Shown here: positions 43,517-47,714 of the stretch, in pieces
Layout: every line of letters begins with the position of its first letter
Position numbering within the stretch: the stretch's first letter is position 1
DNA from: Candidatus Obscuribacterales bacterium
GTDB taxonomy: Bacteria; Cyanobacteriota; Vampirovibrionia; Obscuribacterales; Obscuribacteraceae
Assembly (NCBI GenBank): GCA_020050835.1
Contig: JAGVKB010000076.1
Span: 1 to 47,714 of the forward strand
Reading direction: 5' to 3'
Length of the DNA stretch: 47,714 nt
Position numbers and translations under genes: made by a program
Notes under the pieces: model-generated
Database searches by the model: none
Seen by the model: only the letters and a program-made list of their open reading frames with translations
Told to the model about the DNA's origin: nothing

Positions 43517-43549
43517 GGGGGATCCTCCCATTCTAGTGGGAATTCCCCC
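43517..43549 (+). terminator. Imperfect hairpin after paralogue 2
   Basis: GGGGGA (43517-43522) pairs with TCCCCC (43544-43549), and an inner TCCCA/TGGGA stem encloses TTCTAG. It lies nine bases after the stop and is followed by CTTTCCT. It may act as an attenuator or processing site within the cluster and not as a full terminator. Confidence 0.5.
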
Positions 43550-43622
43550 GCTTTCCTCCAGCAGGCGCTTCTCGTAAGATTCCAGCATCGCTCCATCCCC
43601 AGGCAAAATCGAAGCCACAAAT

Positions 43623-44399
43623 ATGAAAACCCTCCTTCCCAATTCGAATCAGACAGCACGAGCGCTAGCGTTAGCCGCTACGCTTCTGTTGGCTGTAAGC
43701 GGTGTCGGACAAGCGGCTAAGGCTCAGGGCTTCGCCAACGGACAGTCTAACTTCTATCTGCCGGCCGGTTCGGAGCAAGATTCGATGTTGCCACCAGAAG
43801 TGGTGCCGCTCGATCCGGTAGCCGCCAACAAGCTGATGGAAAGCCAAGCGCAATCCAGAGCGGCCAATATAGATATTCCCGATCTGCAATCGGCGCCCGG
43901 CATGGTCACGATGGATCAGCCCGGAGCCGGCATGCAAACCGCTCAAGATGCACGCAAGGCCGCCTTTAATCAGCTGATGGGGCAGAATCAAGTCGCTCCG
44001 ATCAATCGCTCTTATCAGGCGCAGATGCCTGGCGGTCAGATGGGACCTGGATTTCCTGGCGCTCCCGGCGCCGGCAATCCAAACTTCCCGTATCAGCCGC
44101 AAATGGCCAATAACTATCCCGGACCGCAAGGACCCGGTGGACAGACCGGTCAATCCGGCTGGGTTGCCCCTGGGCAAGGTGGACAACAGACGCTTTCCGG
44201 TGGTGTTAAGTATGCCCAACAGAAACGTGATATTCGCCGGGCCGGCTTATCGAACGCCGTAAGCGCAGTAGCTGGTTTGGGGACAGGTTTGTTCCTCGGC
44301 TCGCTGGTTTCGCGGTCGTATTACTCGAACCCGGTCGGGCTCGGGATGCTGGGGCTAGGAATGACGGGATTTGGTACAAGAAACGGATTCAGGTTCTAG
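43623..44399 (+). CDS. Exported Gln/Gly/Pro-rich protein with C-terminal glycine zipper
   Basis: This 258-residue protein has a signal peptide (ALALAATLLLAVSGVG) ending AKA/QG near 35. The middle is rich in Gln, Gly, Pro and Asn, for example GFPGAPGAGNPNFPYQP. The tail from about 200 has a basic KYAQQKRDIRRAGLSNAV leading to a hydrophobic Gly-rich segment AVAGLGTGLFLGSLV, and then SYYSNPVGLGMLGLGM. That tail could insert in a membrane. It shares the AxAQG cleavage site with its neighbours. No homologous family is recognised. Confidence 0.72.
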   Translation: MKTLLPNSNQTARALALAATLLLAVSGVGQAAKAQGFANGQSNFYLPAGSEQDSMLPPEVVPLDPVAANKLMESQAQSRAANIDIPDLQSAPGMVTMDQPGAGMQTAQDARKAAFNQLMGQNQVAPINRSYQAQMPGGQMGPGFPGAPGAGNPNFPYQPQMANNYPGPQGPGGQTGQSGWVAPGQGGQQTLSGGVKYAQQKRDIRRAGLSNAVSAVAGLGTGLFLGSLVSRSYYSNPVGLGMLGLGMTGFGTRNGFRF

Positions 44400-44403
44400 A
44401 AAT

Positions 44404-45129
44404 ATGAAAGTTGTCGTTCTAGCTCTAATAACCACCGTCACCGCCAGCGTTTATGCGGTGCAGGGCGCCCATGCCGAAGGTGGAAGCGCACGATTCTCCT
44501 ACGCTCCCAATATATGGAAGGTGGAAGGGGTGCGCGTGCCGACTATTCAAGAAGCTCCGCACGCAGTCAAGAGCGGTGCGGTGCCCCACGGTCCGAGCTT
44601 CCTCGGTTTGTCTCCACATATGCTCACCAAGCCGGCGCCGGTACAGCAACCGGTAATGCCGCAAGCGCAAGCGCAAACTCAAGTCGCTGCCAGACCGACA
44701 TACACTCGTGCCGTGCCGCAGATTGCCGTTCCCAATACGCAATACAAAAACGAGTTCGGCAAGGCCGGCAGTTTGACGCCGCCGGTAGTGGCGAGTGCTC
44801 CGACTTCGGCTCCGCCTCTGCCTCTGCCGCAATCGGCAGGCCAAGCGCAGTCGCTGCCGCCGATGTCACAGCAAGCTCAACCGGCTAAGGCCAACTACCC
44901 AGCCAAGCCGCTCGTAGCTCACAATCGGACGTCTTCTTCCAGAAACGCTCACGGTGTGCTCAGCCATCGCAAGACTCCCAACAGTCTGGTGGCCGATGCC
45001 GGCAAGCGGATCGACAGTTATGGCAACAACGGTTACGTTCCAGGTTCATTTCTCCCTGCCGCTTACACCGGCGATGGTTCAACTACTCAGACCGATGTTC
45101 ATGGTCGAGTCGTGAGCCGAAAAAGATAA
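44404..45129 (+). CDS. Secreted Pro/Gln-rich protein
   Basis: This is a 241-residue protein from ATG 44404, which is five bases after the previous stop; the frame is open upstream inside the previous gene but that part lacks signal-peptide character. A short signal peptide ends AHA/EGG near 24. ARFSYAPNIWKVEGVRVPTIQ follows, then low-complexity Pro/Gln/Ala repeats (QAQAQTQVAA) to about 190 and a basic C-terminal region with SYGNNGYVPGSFLPAAYTG. It is the fourth exported protein of the cluster. The function is not recognised. Confidence 0.7.
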   Translation: MKVVVLALITTVTASVYAVQGAHAEGGSARFSYAPNIWKVEGVRVPTIQEAPHAVKSGAVPHGPSFLGLSPHMLTKPAPVQQPVMPQAQAQTQVAARPTYTRAVPQIAVPNTQYKNEFGKAGSLTPPVVASAPTSAPPLPLPQSAGQAQSLPPMSQQAQPAKANYPAKPLVAHNRTSSSRNAHGVLSHRKTPNSLVADAGKRIDSYGNNGYVPGSFLPAAYTGDGSTTQTDVHGRVVSRKR

Positions 45130-45203
45130 GGCATCACTTCGTTTCTCAACTAATTGGCGCAAGGTCAATAGATCTCTAAACTGACAACCCTAGGAGGTTA
45201 ATC

Positions 45204-45635
45204 ATGGTAACCAGCATCCAATCAACCAGCAAGAAGATTATTTCTTCTCGCGCTTTCAAGGTTGCCTGTCGCGTGGGATTTCTCCTGGCTCCACAACTGG
45301 TCCTTATGGCCATCGGTGTTTACGATCAAGTAGCACATGCCCAAGGGCTAGTGGGAGCTCCAGTAGACCCCCGCTATGGGCAATCAAATGAAGTAGGTCA
45401 GATGGCCGACTTCGGATATGACACCGCTCGTGACATATCTCGTGTTGTGACCGCACTTTCGACAATTCCGTCCTCGATGGCGGGAATGAAGATCGCTTTC
45501 GGTCAGCGTGACGGCGGCGAATCCGCCATGAACGTAGCCAAAGGACTCGGAATCGGATTCGGCGGACCGACAGCGGTTCACTTGATCGGAACGTTCGCCA
45601 TCAACAACTTCGGCGGACTCGGTGGCGGTCTATAA
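45204..45635 (+). CDS. VirB2/TrbC-like pilin candidate
   Basis: This 143-residue protein has a long signal peptide (about 1-47: basic start, FKVACRVGFLLAPQLVLMAIGVY, ending AHA/QG). The mature part of about 96 residues has a helix DTARDISRVVTALSTIPSSMAGMKIAFG and a second hydrophobic helix, ESAMNVAKGLGIGFGG then PTAVHLIGTF, separated by a short polar loop QRDGG. Two helices with a small polar loop and a long signal sequence are the plan of VirB2 pilins of type IV secretion. The ribosome-binding site AGGAGGT is unusually strong, and a hairpin follows, as for an abundant product. Homology is not proven. Confidence 0.6.
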   Translation: MVTSIQSTSKKIISSRAFKVACRVGFLLAPQLVLMAIGVYDQVAHAQGLVGAPVDPRYGQSNEVGQMADFGYDTARDISRVVTALSTIPSSMAGMKIAFGQRDGGESAMNVAKGLGIGFGGPTAVHLIGTFAINNFGGLGGGL

Positions 45636-45650
45636 CCCGCTTTCCTCTTT

Positions 45651-45677
45651 CGGGCCGGTATCTCTGATACCGGCCCG
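45651..45677 (+). terminator. Perfect 12-bp hairpin after the pilin-like gene
   Basis: CGGGCCGGTATC (45651-45662) and GATACCGGCCCG (45666-45677) form a stem with a TCT loop, 15 bases after the stop. A second small G5/C6 inverted repeat follows at about 45687-45702. There is no clear U tract, but the structure would stabilise or terminate the pilin message. Confidence 0.65.
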
Positions 45678-45886
45678 AATCCTTCAGGGGGAATTTCCCC
45701 CCTCAAGTCGAACGCTCCCGCGCCAGTCAGCAGCGCAGCAAGACTTCAAAAAACTTTCGCCGCGATTGTAGAGAGAGCAAACGCCAGACGAAAGAGATGC
45801 TACCCACCTCGTAAAGTTGGAATAAAAAAGTGTTAGCCGACACAATCCAGTTTATTCAATTTCTCCATCGGCTTCTGTGCGTTCAG

Positions 45887-47714
45887 ATGGATAGTTTGAC
45901 GCGCTTGCACTCACTTGCTACTGGCAAAAATGATTTGAGAAAGACTGCCTCAGTAAGGGCCGGTCGAGCTTTTTGCGTACTGTTTCTGCTTTTGGCTCCA
46001 ATTCTTTTCTTCGCCGGTGCGGCGCTTGCTCAAACCGAGCCACCCCAGCAGAAGGCCGGCGACACGCTGCCGATTGGAGCAAGTGATCTCGGCTTTGGGG
46101 ACGACCTTTCTCCGAAGGCTGAACGTACCGACCCGACCTCCAAGTATTACACCGATTCCCGCGCCGATACTAACCTGGTAACACAGGAAGCCGAACAGAA
46201 CAAGAATGGCGTTACCGAGATTGTCACCGATATGTTGAAAGGACAGCTCGGCGAATACAATGATGTCTATTGGGGGCAGCACCAGTTCTGGTCGGATGAT
46301 ATCGTAAGCAACCTCTTCTCGAACATCGGGCAGCTGATTGGAAAATGGTTGACTGAATTCATCGACGGCTGGGTCGCTGATACAGTTCAGTTCCTGACAG
46401 CCTTCCTCCGGATTTTCGTGCTCAATCCCAACATCGCCGTCAACGGGCTTAACGGTAACGGGCAAGATGACATTTCGCCTTACATCCGTCAGACCGCCGA
46501 CATAATGTATGGCATTGCAGTCGACCTCCTGCTTTTGCTCTTCGTCCTTTGTATCTGGAAGTATTGGGCTGAAGCCTCCTGGCGGGGCGGCGGCAACTTA
46601 ATGGGCGCCGTCGGTAGACTGATCTTTACGGCCGGACTGCTTTTGGCCTGGCCGACTATTTATGCTTTTGAGATTCAAATCACCAATGAGATGATCAAGG
46701 CGATTTACTTCAACTCGGCCGATCAGGTCGTGATGTTGGATGCGGCGATGGCTGCTGCAGTGAAAGGCGGCTTGATGGCCACAGCCGGTGGATTGGCCCA
46801 TGCCTTTGCGCCGGTTATATTCTCAGTTGCAGGCGGAGCGCTCGGCGGCGGCGCCGGCGGTCTGGTTCTGGGCACCGTCGGTGATATCGTTTCGTTTGCC
46901 GGTTTGATGATTTACACGACGCTGGGTGTCGTGCTGATTACCGAGCTCGTCTACTTCCTGGTTCTCAAGGCGATTCAGACGGCCCTCTTGGTTGCCCAAT
47001 ACATGTTCGCGCCTATCTTTATAGTGTTTTTCGCCACCCCGGACACCGAGTCGGTGACGTCCGGTTTTGTCAAGGCGTTCGTCGAAGTCAGTCTCTGGAA
47101 TTTCGTCTGGATTGGACTGCTCAAGATCATGGTGATCGTGCTTTACTCGGACTTCAATCCCTGGGGCAAGATTATCATGGCGGTAGGTATCCTACAGATT
47201 ATGATTCAAGTGCCGGGTTTCCTGTCTCGTGCTCAAATCAGTCCGATGTCCGACTTCATTTCGGCGGGTTTGATCTCTGGCAGCGTTCTCAATGGCTTCA
47301 AGACGCTGGGAATGGCTGCTACCAAACGTACCTCTCAGCTTTTCGATTACATGTTCAATCAGCAATATGCTGCCCGCGGCTTGACGCAATCGCAAGGAGC
47401 GGAGATGACAACCCTGCCCACTCAAGCGGCAGATCCCAAACTGCTCAATCAAATTCGGGCGGCGGCGGTCGGAAAGTCTCTCGATGGCCGGCCTGATACC
47501 GGTCCCGGCAGACCGCCGGCGGCTCGCGGCGACGGCGCGCATTCGCTTGCAGCTCCTGGTTTAACCGGTCTTGCCGGTCAGCAACCGGAGACGGAACAAC
47601 AGCGACAAGCGCGAGCCGAGCAGGAGCGGCAACAAAAGGCACAGCAATATGCAGCAGTGTTAGCGGCGGCCAGAGCCGGAACCGGATTGCCGCCCGGCAC
47701 GCAGCCGGTCGCCG
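45887..47714 (+). CDS. VirB6/TrbL-like polytopic T4SS protein (partial, runs off window)
   Basis: The frame is open from ATG 45887 to the right edge, giving 609 codons without a stop. Residues 20-49 are a signal peptide or first helix (AFCVLFLLLAPILFFAGAALA/QT). A polar periplasmic stretch runs to about 145. Then come about seven membrane helices between 150 and 460, among them MYGIAVDLLLLLFVLCIWKYW, GRLIFTAGLLLAWPTIYAF, a long Gly-rich turn GGALGGGAGGLVLG, and ALLVAQYMFAPIFIVFFATP. The tail is soluble, rich in Gln/Arg/Pro. The layout fits the TrbL/VirB6 inner-membrane channel component of type IV secretion. No ribosome-binding site is clear. Confidence 0.65.
   Translation, partial: MDSLTRLHSLATGKNDLRKTASVRAGRAFCVLFLLLAPILFFAGAALAQTEPPQQKAGDTLPIGASDLGFGDDLSPKAERTDPTSKYYTDSRADTNLVTQEAEQNKNGVTEIVTDMLKGQLGEYNDVYWGQHQFWSDDIVSNLFSNIGQLIGKWLTEFIDGWVADTVQFLTAFLRIFVLNPNIAVNGLNGNGQDDISPYIRQTADIMYGIAVDLLLLLFVLCIWKYWAEASWRGGGNLMGAVGRLIFTAGLLLAWPTIYAFEIQITNEMIKAIYFNSADQVVMLDAAMAAAVKGGLMATAGGLAHAFAPVIFSVAGGALGGGAGGLVLGTVGDIVSFAGLMIYTTLGVVLITELVYFLVLKAIQTALLVAQYMFAPIFIVFFATPDTESVTSGFVKAFVEVSLWNFVWIGLLKIMVIVLYSDFNPWGKIIMAVGILQIMIQVPGFLSRAQISPMSDFISAGLISGSVLNGFKTLGMAATKRTSQLFDYMFNQQYAARGLTQSQGAEMTTLPTQAADPKLLNQIRAAAVGKSLDGRPDTGPGRPPAARGDGAHSLAAPGLTGLAGQQPETEQQRQARAEQERQQKAQQYAAVLAAARAGTGLPPGTQPVA

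Noticed and set aside
45950-46465. Minus-strand frame of 171 codons
   Set aside because: It is antisense to the VirB6-like gene, which continues open for 609 codons with regular membrane helices.

Overview
The window looks like chromosome from a diderm, heterotrophic bacterium with a moderately GC-rich genome. The combination of features suggests a non-photosynthetic relative of the Cyanobacteria, such as the Vampirovibrionia/Melainabacteria and in particular the Obscuribacterales. These features are a 2-oxoacid:ferredoxin oxidoreductase, stand-alone NuoL/NuoM-type proton-pumping subunits, Lgt, many long signal-peptide proteins of low complexity, and glycine-zipper proteins. This placement is inference from gene content; there is no rRNA or marker alignment here. 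No tRNA, rRNA, CRISPR array or insertion sequence was recognised.

Layout. 1-2.5 kb (minus): the end of a secreted GGGYPxQ-repeat protein, an HExxH metalloprotease and a small transaldolase placed one base apart. 2.6-4.7 kb (plus): an LCP cell-wall ligase and a small membrane protein. 4.8-12.3 kb: energy metabolism, with a two-gene 2-oxoacid:ferredoxin oxidoreductase operon (korAB), a His-rich membrane peptide, nuoL carrying an in-frame TAA, and a divergent nuoM. 12.5-23.9 kb: mostly exported proteins (VWA, CAP, two proteins sharing a VirB10-like beta domain, a TPR-CHAT protein that lacks both CHAT catalytic residues, a glycine-zipper protein), plus pgeF and an SDR reductase. 23.9-32.5 kb: glpD, a surface-sugar cluster (methyltransferase, GT2, glucose-1-phosphate cytidylyltransferase, epimerase), a D-2-hydroxyacid dehydrogenase, a GT87-like membrane glycosyltransferase and lgt. 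33-41.5 kb: a genome-maintenance block (radA-uvrC, a 35-residue membrane peptide, a YfhO-like membrane protein, a coiled-coil protein with rarA, and another coiled-coil protein).

41.8-47.7 kb (plus): the most unusual region. Six consecutive exported or membrane proteins end in a VirB2-like pilin and a large VirB6/TrbL-like polytopic protein that runs off the window. Four products share an A-x-A/Q-G signal-peptidase site, and the first two are paralogues carrying LR(N/D)PLIPG just after it. I read this as the start of a divergent type IV secretion or conjugation-like apparatus with lineage-specific exported parts. The ATPases that would confirm it must lie to the right of the window.

Other points of note are the in-frame stop in nuoL (both halves stay in one frame), the catalytically dead CHAT domain, and a metalloprotease resembling the anthrax lethal factor peptidase fold.
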